A DNA stretch of 64,000 nucleotides, taken from positions 1-64,000 of the forward strand of contig NZ_JAPJDO010000029.1 of assembly GCF_026242045.1 (NCBI RefSeq), given 5' to 3'. This document shows positions 1 through 8,294 of this stretch, one piece after another; the stretch's first letter is position 1, and each line of letters begins with the position of its first letter. The notes beneath the pieces were generated by a model. That model had not been told where the DNA came from. It saw nothing but the letters and a program-made list of their open reading frames with translations, and did no database searches. The position numbers and the translations under genes were made by a program. The DNA is from Mycobacterium pinniadriaticum. GTDB taxonomy: Bacteria > Actinomycetota > Actinomycetes > Mycobacteriales > Mycobacteriaceae.

Positions 1-169
1 GCGGACCACCACCCTGAAACGCCACCGGAATGTCGCGACCCATCGCCGCAGACGGCACCATCAGGTACTCGACGTCGGCGGCATGGCCGGCCGGCGCTGT
101 GGCACCCCACAGGCCGAGCGCCACAACGGCCGCGCAGACTCCACGGAACAGGCCCGACAGACTCTTCAT
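1..169 (-). CDS. fbpD: Mycolyltransferase-like antigen 85 family protein, MPT51/FbpD type (5' part only)
   Basis: Only the first 56 codons are in the window; the gene runs off the left edge. The protein starts MKSLSGLFRG and has a signal peptide of about 30 residues ending in GHA, then VEYLMVPSAAMGRDIPVAF, the conserved opening strand of the antigen 85 fold. The LMVPS..MGRDIPVAF wording resembles MPT51 (FbpD, Rv3803c), a secreted antigen 85 relative that lacks catalytic residues in M. tuberculosis; whether it does here cannot be seen. The start at 169 is supported by a TTGAGGTGAC ribosome-binding site just upstream. In mycobacteria this gene lies directly downstream of fbpA, as here, which supports the assignment. 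Confidence 0.8.
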   Translation of the reverse strand, partial: MKSLSGLFRGVCAAVVALGLWGATAPAGHAADVEYLMVPSAAMGRDIPVAFQGGGP

Positions 170-261
170 AGTCACCTCAATGTCGACTCATCGCGCTAAT
201 AGCCCCCCCACCTGCTCATGAGTGAATCACACCGCTTACTCAGATAGTTCGGATACGCCAA

Positions 262-284
262 CGGCGACGACCCGAAGGTCGCCG
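262..284 (-). terminator. Hairpin with UUCG tetraloop downstream of fbpA
   Basis: On the minus strand, about 30 nt after the fbpA stop, the RNA can fold CGACC-UUCG-GGUCG (5 bp stem, stable UUCG loop), with an alternative 7 bp pairing of the outer CGGCGAC and GTCGCCG arms. No U-tract follows, as is common for mycobacterial hairpins. It may end the fbpA transcript or stabilise its 3' end before fbpD. Confidence 0.45.
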
Positions 285-313
285 CCGCTGACGGATTAGT
301 GACCGGCCCGGTG

Positions 314-1321
314 TCAGGCGGTCGGCGTCGCGCCGAGCACCCGCTGGATGTCGGGCTTCATCTGCTGCAACTGCTGACCCCAGTAGTTCCACTGGTGGGT
401 GCCGTTGGCCGGGAAGTTGAACACCCCGTTGGTCCCGCCATCGGCGAGGTAGGTGTCCCGGAACGTCTTGTTGGTCCGCAACGTGAAGCCCTCGAGGAAC
501 TTCGCGTTGAACAGGTTGCCAGCGCTGGTGCCGGCATCCAGATCGGACGGCTTGCCGTCGCCGCAGTAGATCCAGATGCGGGTGTTGTTGGCGATCAGCG
601 TCTTGATGTTGACCATCGGGTCGTTGCGCTTCCACGCGTTGTTGGCATCACCGGTCGAGCCCCACATGTCGTCGGCCTTGTAGCCACCGGCATCGCCCAT
701 CGAGATGTTCACCAGGAACGGCCACCAGCCCTCGGACAGGTTGAGGAAGCCGGACAAGGACGCGGCGTACGGGAACTGCTCGGGATGCCAGATCGCCAGG
801 GTGAGCGCGGCGGAGCCGGCCATCGACAGACCGACGGCCGCGCTGCCGGTGGGCTTGACCTCACGGTTGGCGGCCAGCCAGGCCGGCAGCTCCTGGGTCA
901 GGAAGGTCTCCCACTTGTAGGTCTGGCAGCCGTTCTTGCCACACGCCGGCTTGTACCAGTCGGAGTAGAAGCTGGACTGGCCACCGACGGGCATGATCAC
1001 CGACAGGCCGGAGTTGTAATACCACTCAAAGGCCGGGGTGTTGATATCCCAGCCGTTGAAGTCATCCTGGGCGCGCAGACCGTCTAGCAGGTAGACCGCA
1101 GGAGAGTTCGGCCCACCACTCTGGAACTGGATGCGGATGTCATGTCCCATGCCAGCGGACGGCACATCGAGATACTCCACCGGGAGGCCCGGCTTGGAGA
1201 ACGCTCCCGCCGTTGCGGAGCCACCGACGACGCCGATCAGGCCGGGCAGCACGGCGGCGGCCGCGGTGGCCACCGTCAGCCGACGCAGCCAAACGCCGCG
1301 CAACTTCTCAACGAACTTCAT
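314..1321 (-). CDS. fbpA: Antigen 85A-type mycolyltransferase (diacylglycerol acyltransferase/mycolyltransferase)
   Basis: Secreted mycolyltransferase that moves mycolic acids between trehalose monomycolates and onto arabinogalactan in the cell envelope. The 335-residue precursor has a signal peptide of 40 residues (cleavage after ATAGA, mature protein FSKPGLPVEYLDV). The alpha/beta-hydrolase triad is visible: Ser166 in GLSMAGS, Glu277 in FLEGF and His309 in NGTHQW; Ser166 is mature residue 126, the known antigen 85 numbering. The YLLDGLRAQDD and WETFLTQELPAWL signatures are intact. It lies between a second antigen 85 gene upstream and fbpD downstream, all on the same strand. Assignment to fbpA rather than another paralogue rests on the fbpD-fbpA order. 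Confidence 0.93.
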   Translation of the reverse strand: MKFVEKLRGVWLRRLTVATAAAAVLPGLIGVVGGSATAGAFSKPGLPVEYLDVPSAGMGHDIRIQFQSGGPNSPAVYLLDGLRAQDDFNGWDINTPAFEWYYNSGLSVIMPVGGQSSFYSDWYKPACGKNGCQTYKWETFLTQELPAWLAANREVKPTGSAAVGLSMAGSAALTLAIWHPEQFPYAASLSGFLNLSEGWWPFLVNISMGDAGGYKADDMWGSTGDANNAWKRNDPMVNIKTLIANNTRIWIYCGDGKPSDLDAGTSAGNLFNAKFLEGFTLRTNKTFRDTYLADGGTNGVFNFPANGTHQWNYWGQQLQQMKPDIQRVLGATPTA

Positions 1322-1438
1322 TTATTTCCATCCTTTTTTGGGTGCCGCACCGCATGCGCTCAACGCAGCCGTGCCCTGGTAGTCAACCACAAGTGACGTG
1401 ATCGTTCCTCTTCTACAGATGTTGTCGTTACCGCCCTC

Positions 1439-2389
1439 TCACCGGTTGATTGTGGCGATGAGGTCGGGTTTCAGCGCCGCCAACTGGGCTCCCCAATACG
1501 GCCACGAATGGTTGCCGGACACCGGGAAGTCGAACGTCGCGTTGGTGCCGCCCGCAGCGGTGTAGGCAGCCTGGAAATCCTTGTTGCTCGCCAACGCCAT
1601 CGACTCCAGGCTGGTCGCACTCAGCGCCTGGCCCGGATCAGAACCGGTATCCAGGTCGGTCTGGCCGCCCGGCGCGCAGTAGATCCACAGCCGGGTGCCG
1701 TTGCGGGCGATGGTGCCCGCCTGCAGGACCGGGTCATTGCGCTTCCAGGCGGGATCCCACGGTGGACCCCACATGTTATCGACGTTGTAGCCACCCGCGT
1801 CGAGCATCGCCACCCGGATGGCCTGCTGCATGAACAGTGCCGACGGGTTGAGGAAACCCGACAGCGAGGCCGCATAGACGAACTGCTGGGGATGGTAGGC
1901 CGACAGGATCAGCGCGGCCCCGCCGGACATCGACAGGCCGACCACACCGTTGCCGGTCGTGGCGACCTGCTTGTTGGCCGACAGCCACTGCGGCAGCTCG
2001 CTGGTGAGGAATGTCTCCCACTTGTAGGTGTAAGGCTGCTTGTTGTAACTCGACGGCGAGTACCAGTCGCTGTAGAAGCTGGATTGCCCGCCGACGGGCA
2101 TCACGACCGACAAACCCGAGCCGTAGAACCACTCGAATGCCGGGGTGTTGATGTCCCAACCGCTGTAGTCGTCCTGGGCTCGCAGACCGTCGAGCAGATA
2201 CACCGCGTGCGGGCCGCTTCCTTGGAACTCGACGCGGATGTTTCGGTTCATCGACGGCGAGTACACGTCGAGGTACTCCACCGGAAGTCCGTCCCGTGAG
2301 AACGCCATAGCGCTCGGGACCACGCCGAGGACTGTCGCCAGTGCGGCCAGCAGGACGGCGGTGAGGGAGGCGCTCACAGCACGAACCAT
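1439..2389 (-). CDS. Second antigen 85 family mycolyltransferase (85C-like)
   Basis: A 316-residue secreted mycolyltransferase with a signal peptide ending about residue 29 (PSAMA, then FSRDGLPVEYLDV). Triad residues are Ser153 (GLSMSG), Glu262 (SLESMAL) and His294 (SGNHSW). It shares long stretches with the neighbouring fbpA, such as YLLDGLRAQDD and VGGQSSFYSDW, which suggests tandem duplication. M. tuberculosis has no antigen 85 gene at this position, between fbpA and aftB, but M. smegmatis-type rapid growers carry an antigen 85C gene here. It probably has its own promoter in the 527-nt gap upstream, and 117 nt separate it from fbpA. Confidence 0.9.
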   Translation of the reverse strand: MVRAVSASLTAVLLAALATVLGVVPSAMAFSRDGLPVEYLDVYSPSMNRNIRVEFQGSGPHAVYLLDGLRAQDDYSGWDINTPAFEWFYGSGLSVVMPVGGQSSFYSDWYSPSSYNKQPYTYKWETFLTSELPQWLSANKQVATTGNGVVGLSMSGGAALILSAYHPQQFVYAASLSGFLNPSALFMQQAIRVAMLDAGGYNVDNMWGPPWDPAWKRNDPVLQAGTIARNGTRLWIYCAPGGQTDLDTGSDPGQALSATSLESMALASNKDFQAAYTAAGGTNATFDFPVSGNHSWPYWGAQLAALKPDLIATINR

Positions 2390-2916
2390 CGGTTGCTCAA
2401 CTCATTTTCCGCGGCATGGGAGTGCCGCTCTCAGCCGACGTCGTTATCGGCGGGGACTCAGCCAGCGTTCACGCTTGACCTGTGTATCGCCGCGATCCTG
2501 CCGCAGCGTTACCGGCCGGAACCCGGCCGGCAGACCAAGCTACCGCCTCGACGATGGAATCGTGAAACCCGCTGGAATCGGCCAGCGCCGGGCGCCCGAC
2601 CGCCGGGACACCGTTCTGCACGCCTCCGCGCAGCCGTAACCAGCGGATTTGATGCCGGCCCGGCGTTGTCTGGACACCCCTGGGCAGGGCGCACCCAGCA
2701 CAGTCGTGCACTCAGGCGAAAGTTCCAGCGATGTTCACTTCAGCGCGATCCAGGTTGCGTTGACTATAGGCACACTCGTCTCATCTGCCTCAGCAATCAC
2801 TGACGAATCCCGGACCAAGCACGCGGCGTGGCTTGTTGCGATCGTCACACCAACGGCGCTCGAGGCAAATATCCGGCGTACCAACGGCTTTGCCTCAGTC
2901 GCTGCAGAAGTCCCGG
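2390..2916. other. Intergenic region upstream of the 85C-like gene
   Basis: This 527-nt stretch separates the aftB stop from the start of the antigen 85C-like gene, both minus strand. The reading frames that cross it have no recognisable protein features, signal peptide or good ribosome-binding site and look fortuitous. It presumably holds the promoter of the antigen 85C-like gene, but I could not single out a convincing -10/-35 pair. Confidence 0.5.
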
Positions 2917-4911
2917 CTAGGGACCCGTCGCCGGCAGGCCGGTGTATGGAGTGCCCGGCAGGTCAGGCTCATCGAGACCGCAGCGCCGCAGTTCGTACTC
3001 CGGCACCCGATCGATCCGGTAACGGGTGAATTCGAGCGCATGCATCACATTCGACACGAACCGCCGGATCCCCAGTGGGCCGCGGATGGAGTTCAGCATC
3101 GCATCGGTTTCGGGGCAGCCAAGGGCCGCCTCGGCTTCCTTGATCCAGCCCTCGTCGAGGTAGGGCGGGACATAGGGATGTTTCTTGAACCAGGGCCCCT
3201 CGGCAACCGCCCAATCCGGGAACAGATTCTTGTCGTGGCCGATGCGGGCGTCCTCGAGACGCGCGGTGTGGGCCGCGATCGGGTTGGCCAGACCGATCTG
3301 GTCGATCACCCTGGTATCAAGGCCGACGTTCATACCCAGCATCCCCAGGTTGGTGAAAAACACTGTGTGATGCGCTATTTCACGACGCCACGTATCCATC
3401 GAGACCCCGGGCGGTGGTGGCGGCGGCGGGTAGGCGGGCACCACATCCCACTGGTCGTAGTTTCCCGACGGGAGCAACAACGCCCCGTCGGGGGTGTTGT
3501 TGATCGCGGCCAGGACCGCGCGCATACGCGGATAGTCCAGGTAGTCGGCAGCGGTCAGCGGATGCGCGTGACCCGTGGCCTGGGAGTAGAACCGTCGCTC
3601 GTCGACGATGCCCGAGTAGGTGACCCGGGTGGCGTCGGGACCCAAGCCCGGTGAGTTCGCCGCCCACAGCGACCAGCCGACGACGCCCAGCCACAGCGCG
3701 ACGGTCGCGCCGGCCAGTACCACCCCCCGGTCCCGGGCGGACCGGACGGTGTCGGGCAGCACGACCGGAATCACCGACACCGGCGCCAGGAGGCAAAACA
3801 CCGGCGTGAGCAAGACTCGGCCATGCATGAAGTCGCCGCCCTGACGGATCCAGTACAGGGCCTGCAGCAAACCGCTGACGAGCATGAAAATAACCACGGC
3901 CGCGGGACTTTGAATTCGCCGGGCCCATCGGCCCCAATTACCGAGCGGTTCCGCGGGACGGCGCCAGGTCGTGGCGCGCGCCGCCAGCAGCACCGCGCCG
4001 AGGGCGATCACCAACAGCGCCGCCAGCCACAGCGCGTAGGGACGATTGAAGTTGGCCAAGTAGATCAGGCCCTGCCCCCACTTGTCGCCGGAGGCGTCTT
4101 TCGCCAACGCGGTCTGCGGGAAAAGCAGCCCGTAGTAACCCATTCGGAAGATCTGGTAGCCCACCGGAAGCAGCCCGCCGGCTACCACGACGAGCAGTCG
4201 GCTGCCCCAGCCGCCAGCGGCGACGAGCATCATCACCAAAGCCAGCCCGCCTACCAAGGCGAGCTCCGGGCGGACCAGCACGCTCAGACCGGCGACGAAA
4301 GCCAGAGCGGCGATGAAGAAAGGGCCGCCCCGCTGCGTGCGGGGCGCCTGCGCCCAGACGATCATCATCCACCACAGCAGGCCCACCCAGGCGAGCACCA
4401 GGCCGTTCTCCAGACCCGAGGTGGCGAAATCACGAGCCGGCGGGATCGCGATGTACACCAGCGCGCCGGCCGGCAGCAGCACGGCCCGATGCCCCTGCAA
4501 TCCCGGCGCGAACAGCCTTGCGGTACCGAGCATCACGAACACCACGCCGGCGATGGAAAGGCCGAGCGCCAGCGCCAGCGCGACGTACTCCAGCCGCACC
4601 GGCCCAGCGATCAGCGCACCGAAATAGTTGAGGAACGTCCACAGCGTGGAGGTGTTGGACTCCACCCGCTCACCGGCGTTGAAAACCGGACCGTTGCCGG
4701 CCAACAGGTTGCGCACCGTGCGCAGCACGATCAATCCGTCGTCGGCGATCCAGCGTCGCTGCCAGGCCCCCCAGCCCCACAACACGGTGACCACGACGAC
4801 ACCGAGCCACAAGCTGATCCGTGCCCACCGACCGAGCGGAAAGTCGGGCCAGCGCGTGAGCCGGTCCGCCGCCGCCGTAACGACCCTGTCAGCCGAAGAA
4901 GACTGCCGCAC
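2917..4911 (-). CDS. aftB: Terminal beta-(1->2)-arabinofuranosyltransferase AftB
   Basis: Integral membrane GT-C glycosyltransferase that adds the terminal beta-(1,2)-linked arabinofuranose residues of arabinogalactan and lipoarabinomannan from decaprenyl-phospho-arabinose, the positions later mycolylated by antigen 85 enzymes. The 664-residue frame has about ten hydrophobic segments in its first 430 residues, the conserved first-loop RRWIADDGL with its acidic pair, and a soluble C-terminal periplasmic domain. It starts inside the 3' end of ubiA (23-nt overlap), so the two are translationally linked. A later in-frame start near the first membrane helix is possible, because the M. tuberculosis protein has a shorter N-terminus. 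Gene order ubiA-aftB-antigen 85 is diagnostic. Confidence 0.93.
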   Translation of the reverse strand: MRQSSSADRVVTAAADRLTRWPDFPLGRWARISLWLGVVVVTVLWGWGAWQRRWIADDGLIVLRTVRNLLAGNGPVFNAGERVESNTSTLWTFLNYFGALIAGPVRLEYVALALALGLSIAGVVFVMLGTARLFAPGLQGHRAVLLPAGALVYIAIPPARDFATSGLENGLVLAWVGLLWWMMIVWAQAPRTQRGGPFFIAALAFVAGLSVLVRPELALVGGLALVMMLVAAGGWGSRLLVVVAGGLLPVGYQIFRMGYYGLLFPQTALAKDASGDKWGQGLIYLANFNRPYALWLAALLVIALGAVLLAARATTWRRPAEPLGNWGRWARRIQSPAAVVIFMLVSGLLQALYWIRQGGDFMHGRVLLTPVFCLLAPVSVIPVVLPDTVRSARDRGVVLAGATVALWLGVVGWSLWAANSPGLGPDATRVTYSGIVDERRFYSQATGHAHPLTAADYLDYPRMRAVLAAINNTPDGALLLPSGNYDQWDVVPAYPPPPPPPGVSMDTWRREIAHHTVFFTNLGMLGMNVGLDTRVIDQIGLANPIAAHTARLEDARIGHDKNLFPDWAVAEGPWFKKHPYVPPYLDEGWIKEAEAALGCPETDAMLNSIRGPLGIRRFVSNVMHALEFTRYRIDRVPEYELRRCGLDEPDLPGTPYTGLPATGP

Positions 4912-5803
4912 CGATGGTCCCGATCCACGCCAGCAGTAGAAGCTGCAGGACGCGGTCTTTCAACGCTATCTCCTCAGGCTCACCGGCCAGTCCACCGTCA
5001 ACGTCGACGGCGTAGCGCAGGATCGCGATGGTGATCGGAATGATCGTGACCGCATACCAGGACGCGTTCGCGCCGTCACGCTCGAAGGCCCACAGGCTGT
5101 AGCAGACCACCATGGCGGTAGCGGCCACCGTCCACACGAAACGCAGGTAGGAAGCCGTGTAGCTCTCCAGAGACTTGCGGATCTTGGCGCCGGTGCGCTC
5201 GGCGAGTTGCAGTTCCGCGTAACGCTTTCCGGCCACCATGAACAGCGAACCGAACGTCATCACCAGCAGGAACCACTGCGACAGCAGAATACCCGCGGCC
5301 GCACCCCCGGCGATCGCACGAATGAGATATGCGGAGGACACGATGCAGATGTCCAGCACCGCTTGATGTTTGAGACCGAAGCAGTAGGCCAGCTGCATGA
5401 CGATGTAGATAGCGATGACCACGGCCAGGTTCGGTGAGGCCAGGAATGAGATCGCCAGCGAGGCGATACCAAGGACCACCGCGAGTGTGTAGGCCAGCCA
5501 TTGCGGCACCACACCGGCAGCGATCGGCCGGAACCGCTTCGTCGGGTGCTGACGGTCGGCCTCGACGTCACGCGAGTCGTTGACCAGGTAGATGCAGGAG
5601 GCGGCGAGCGAGAAGGCGACGAACGCGATCAGGATGTTGATCGCCATCTCGTCGTAGTTGTAGGGCACCTCGCTGCCGAGTGCCGCGATCGGCGCCGCGA
5701 GCACCAGCAGATTCTTGACCCATTGGCGGGGGCGGATGGCCTTGATGATCCCCCTGAACAGATTGCTCGGCGGTCCGGTCACCGGTGCCGCTTCCTCACT
5801 CAT
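4889..5803 (-). CDS. ubiA: Decaprenol-phosphate 5-phosphoribosyltransferase (DPPR synthase)
   Basis: Polytopic UbiA-superfamily prenyltransferase that joins phosphoribosyl pyrophosphate to decaprenyl phosphate, the first committed step to decaprenyl-phospho-arabinose. The 304-residue protein has about nine hydrophobic helices and the Mg-binding signature NDSRDVEADRQHPTKRFRP (Asn75, Asp76, Asp79, Asp83). A second conserved region begins at LDICIVSSAYLIRAIAGG. It ends inside aftB and lies 6 nt after the PAP2 phosphatase gene upstream, so PAP2-ubiA-aftB is one transcription unit. The orthologue is Rv3806c, a known site of ethambutol-resistance mutations. Confidence 0.95.
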   Translation of the reverse strand: MSEEAAPVTGPPSNLFRGIIKAIRPRQWVKNLLVLAAPIAALGSEVPYNYDEMAINILIAFVAFSLAASCIYLVNDSRDVEADRQHPTKRFRPIAAGVVPQWLAYTLAVVLGIASLAISFLASPNLAVVIAIYIVMQLAYCFGLKHQAVLDICIVSSAYLIRAIAGGAAAGILLSQWFLLVMTFGSLFMVAGKRYAELQLAERTGAKIRKSLESYTASYLRFVWTVAATAMVVCYSLWAFERDGANASWYAVTIIPITIAILRYAVDVDGGLAGEPEEIALKDRVLQLLLLAWIGTIGAAVFFG

Positions 5804-5809
5804 GGGCGC

Positions 5810-6370
5810 TCATTCCCGCGTCTCCTCCTGCGGTGATGCGAAACAGCCGACCGTGCGCGCGACGACGGCGCCGACGGCCGCACCGGCAAGCACATCGCTC
5901 GGGTAGTGCACGCCGAGCACCAGCCGCGACAGAGCCATCGCGGGCACCACCGCCAACGGGAGCCGCGAGCGGGTGGCCCGGCACAGCAGCATAGCCGCGG
6001 CGGTGGTGGAGGTGGCGTGCGCCGAGGGAAAGCTCAGCGCACTGGGCGTGCCGACGTTGACGGCGACCGCCGGGTGATTGGGTCGCTTGCGGCGTACCAC
6101 CAACTTGATCGCGATGGCGGCCGCATGCGCGGCCACCGCTCCGATCCCCACCAACGCCCAGTCGCGCCGCCGTTTCGGCATGGCCAGCCCGCCCAGCGCC
6201 GACACCGCCACCCAACCCTGCGCATGCTCACCGAAGTGCGACATCGCCCTGGCCACCTCGATCACCGCCGGCTTGCCCAGCGTGGATTGGACGGCGACCA
6301 AGGCGGCAAGCTCACCGCGTGCGGGCGGCGCGACCGGCTCCGGCACGCTGTGCAGGGAGCCGTCAGGCAT
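5810..6370 (-). CDS. PAP2 phosphatase, probable decaprenylphosphoryl-5-phosphoribose phosphatase
   Basis: Membrane phosphatase of the PAP2 superfamily, predicted to remove the 5-phosphate from the ubiA product so that epimerisation to decaprenyl-phospho-arabinose can proceed. All three PAP2 motifs are present in the 186 residues: KLVVRRKRP, PSAH and SRLVLGVHYPSD. Several hydrophobic helices flank them. Its start overlaps the end of glfT2 by 8 nt and ubiA follows after 6 nt, so it is embedded in the arabinan/galactan operon. The orthologue by position is Rv3807c; the substrate assignment rests on that and on operon context. Confidence 0.88.
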   Translation of the reverse strand: MPDGSLHSVPEPVAPPARGELAALVAVQSTLGKPAVIEVARAMSHFGEHAQGWVAVSALGGLAMPKRRRDWALVGIGAVAAHAAAIAIKLVVRRKRPNHPAVAVNVGTPSALSFPSAHATSTTAAAMLLCRATRSRLPLAVVPAMALSRLVLGVHYPSDVLAGAAVGAVVARTVGCFASPQEETRE

Positions 6371-8294
6371 GAGCCGACGAGTTCTCGAGTAGCACCGTTT
6401 CCCACTTCTCCTTGCTGGACAGCACCGGCAACGCCTTGCGGTAGACCCTGCGCATCCGGTTGTACTTGCGGGCCAGCTCCACGTGCTGCCGCATCGAGGC
6501 GCGCAACAGCGCGAACATCTTGGCCCGGTCGCGCTGGCGGTACACCACCCCGCGGCCGTCGGCGGTGGTCACTGTGACCCCGTCGACCTTGCACAACAGG
6601 AACCAGCGTGCGTCCTGGGTCGGCACGTTGAGCTGGGGACGCTCGTGGTGGATCGGATTCTCCTTGCGGAGCTGGTGCAGCACACCACGGGCGAGCCGAA
6701 AACCGATGGCGGGCAGGGATACCGGCGGCTTGTGCACCTTGGTGCGCCCACTGGGCGCGGGCAGCGACGTCGCTCCCGGCAGAGTGACCGCGTCGGGGTA
6801 CTGCTCGCGCATCTTGCGCACCTCGGGCAGCGCCGACTCCAGGATGGAGAAGATGTGCTCGGGCCCGGCCAGGAAATCCGCGATCGCCCGGTTCTGGATC
6901 GCAACCGTCGAATATTCAAGGCAGAGAAGATGTTTGAAGGTCGCCTTGATCGAGCTGGCCAACAGGCCGCGAACCGGGCCATCCCAGTGCAGGGCCGACA
7001 CCACCAAGCGGTTGCGCAGATGGAAGTAGGCCTGCCAGTCGATCGCGTCGTCTTTGTCGCTCCACGCCATGTGCCAGATGGCGGTGCCGGGCATGGTCAC
7101 CGTGCCGTATCCGTGTTCGCCGGCCCGCAGACCGTAGTCGGCGTCGTCCCATTTGATGAACAGCGGCAGCGGCTGGCCGAGTTCCTCGGCCACCTGCCGC
7201 GGGATCATGCACATCCACCAGCCGTTGTAGTCGACGTCGATGCGTCGGTGCAGCGCCAGGCTCTGTTCCTCGTCGTCGGCCAGCGGGTACTTGGCGAAGT
7301 TGTGGTCGTATTCGGTGTGCGGTGCGTTGGTCCACATGAAGTTGGCCCGGTCGACCACCTCACCCATGACGTGCAGGTGCGACGGCTCCTGCAGGTTGAG
7401 CATCTGGCCGCCGACCAAGGTCGGCGATTTGGCAAACCGGTTGAGCGCCAGCGCCCGTAGCACCGAGTCCGGCTCGATGCGGATGTCGTCGTCCATGAAC
7501 AGGATCTGTTCGCAGTCGGTGTTCTTCAGCGCCTCGTACATCACCCTGCTGTAGCCGCCGGAACCACCGAGATTGGGTTGGTGGTACACGGCGAGCCGGT
7601 CCCCCAGCCGGGCCGCCACCGCCTCGAAATCGGGGTGTGCGGTTGACTTGTTGGTGCCCTGGTCGGTGACGATCACCGCACCGATCACCTCGTCCACCAA
7701 TGGATCTGCCGTCAGCGACCGCAGGGCGTTGACACAGTCGGCCGGGCGGTTGAACGTGGGAATGCCGACCGTGATGTTGGCCCGCCCCGGTGCCGGCACC
7801 GGCGCATACCAGGCCGCCTTGTGCAGGGTGACGCTGCTGTCGGTGGTGATGTCGAACCAGATCCAGCCGCCGTCTTCGAAGGGGCCGAGCCCGATCTCGA
7901 ACTCCGCCGCGGTCGGCGACGTCTCGTCCGGACTGCTGATCTCGGTGCCGCCGACCGTGATTCGGGCACCGGTGGCCTTCGACCGGTAGACGTCGACCCG
8001 GGCCGACCCGGTCAGTTCGACCCGCAGGACCACCGACTCCAGGGTCGACCAGCGACGCCAGTAGCTGGCGGGGAAGGCGTTGAAGTACGTCGCGAACGAC
8101 ACCTCGGACTCCGCACCGATCTCCAACGTGGTGCGCGAGGGGGCGTGCGCCCGGCGCGCGTTGGTCTCCGACTCTTCGATGTAGAGCTTGCGAACGTCGA
8201 GCGGTTCGCCAGGGCGCGGGAGGATCACCCGGGCCAGCAGGCTGACGGCCTTGGTTTCCCCGGCCGCGATGGGGCCGGATGGAATTTCGCTCAT
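6363..8294 (-). CDS. glfT2: Galactofuranosyltransferase GlfT2
   Basis: Bifunctional UDP-galactofuranosyltransferase that polymerises the galactan of arabinogalactan with alternating beta-(1,5) and beta-(1,6) linkages. The 643-residue protein has an N-terminal beta domain (about 1-165), a GT2-type GT-A domain with the DDD motif at 268-270 (ILFMDDDIRIEPDS), the acceptor-site KWDDADYG and metal-binding His in AIWHMAW, then a helical C-terminus. I start it at 8294 because ATG overlaps the glf stop by 4 nt (ATGA) and this gives the family length. The much longer open frame upstream overlaps glf and is not coding. Orthologue: Rv3808c. Confidence 0.96.
   Translation of the reverse strand: MSEIPSGPIAAGETKAVSLLARVILPRPGEPLDVRKLYIEESETNARRAHAPSRTTLEIGAESEVSFATYFNAFPASYWRRWSTLESVVLRVELTGSARVDVYRSKATGARITVGGTEISSPDETSPTAAEFEIGLGPFEDGGWIWFDITTDSSVTLHKAAWYAPVPAPGRANITVGIPTFNRPADCVNALRSLTADPLVDEVIGAVIVTDQGTNKSTAHPDFEAVAARLGDRLAVYHQPNLGGSGGYSRVMYEALKNTDCEQILFMDDDIRIEPDSVLRALALNRFAKSPTLVGGQMLNLQEPSHLHVMGEVVDRANFMWTNAPHTEYDHNFAKYPLADDEEQSLALHRRIDVDYNGWWMCMIPRQVAEELGQPLPLFIKWDDADYGLRAGEHGYGTVTMPGTAIWHMAWSDKDDAIDWQAYFHLRNRLVVSALHWDGPVRGLLASSIKATFKHLLCLEYSTVAIQNRAIADFLAGPEHIFSILESALPEVRKMREQYPDAVTLPGATSLPAPSGRTKVHKPPVSLPAIGFRLARGVLHQLRKENPIHHERPQLNVPTQDARWFLLCKVDGVTVTTADGRGVVYRQRDRAKMFALLRASMRQHVELARKYNRMRRVYRKALPVLSSKEKWETVLLENSSAHA

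Noticed and set aside
2393..2803. Open frames in the gap upstream of the 85C-like gene
   Set aside because: No ribosome-binding site, domain, signal or recognisable product; the stretch looks like a promoter region.
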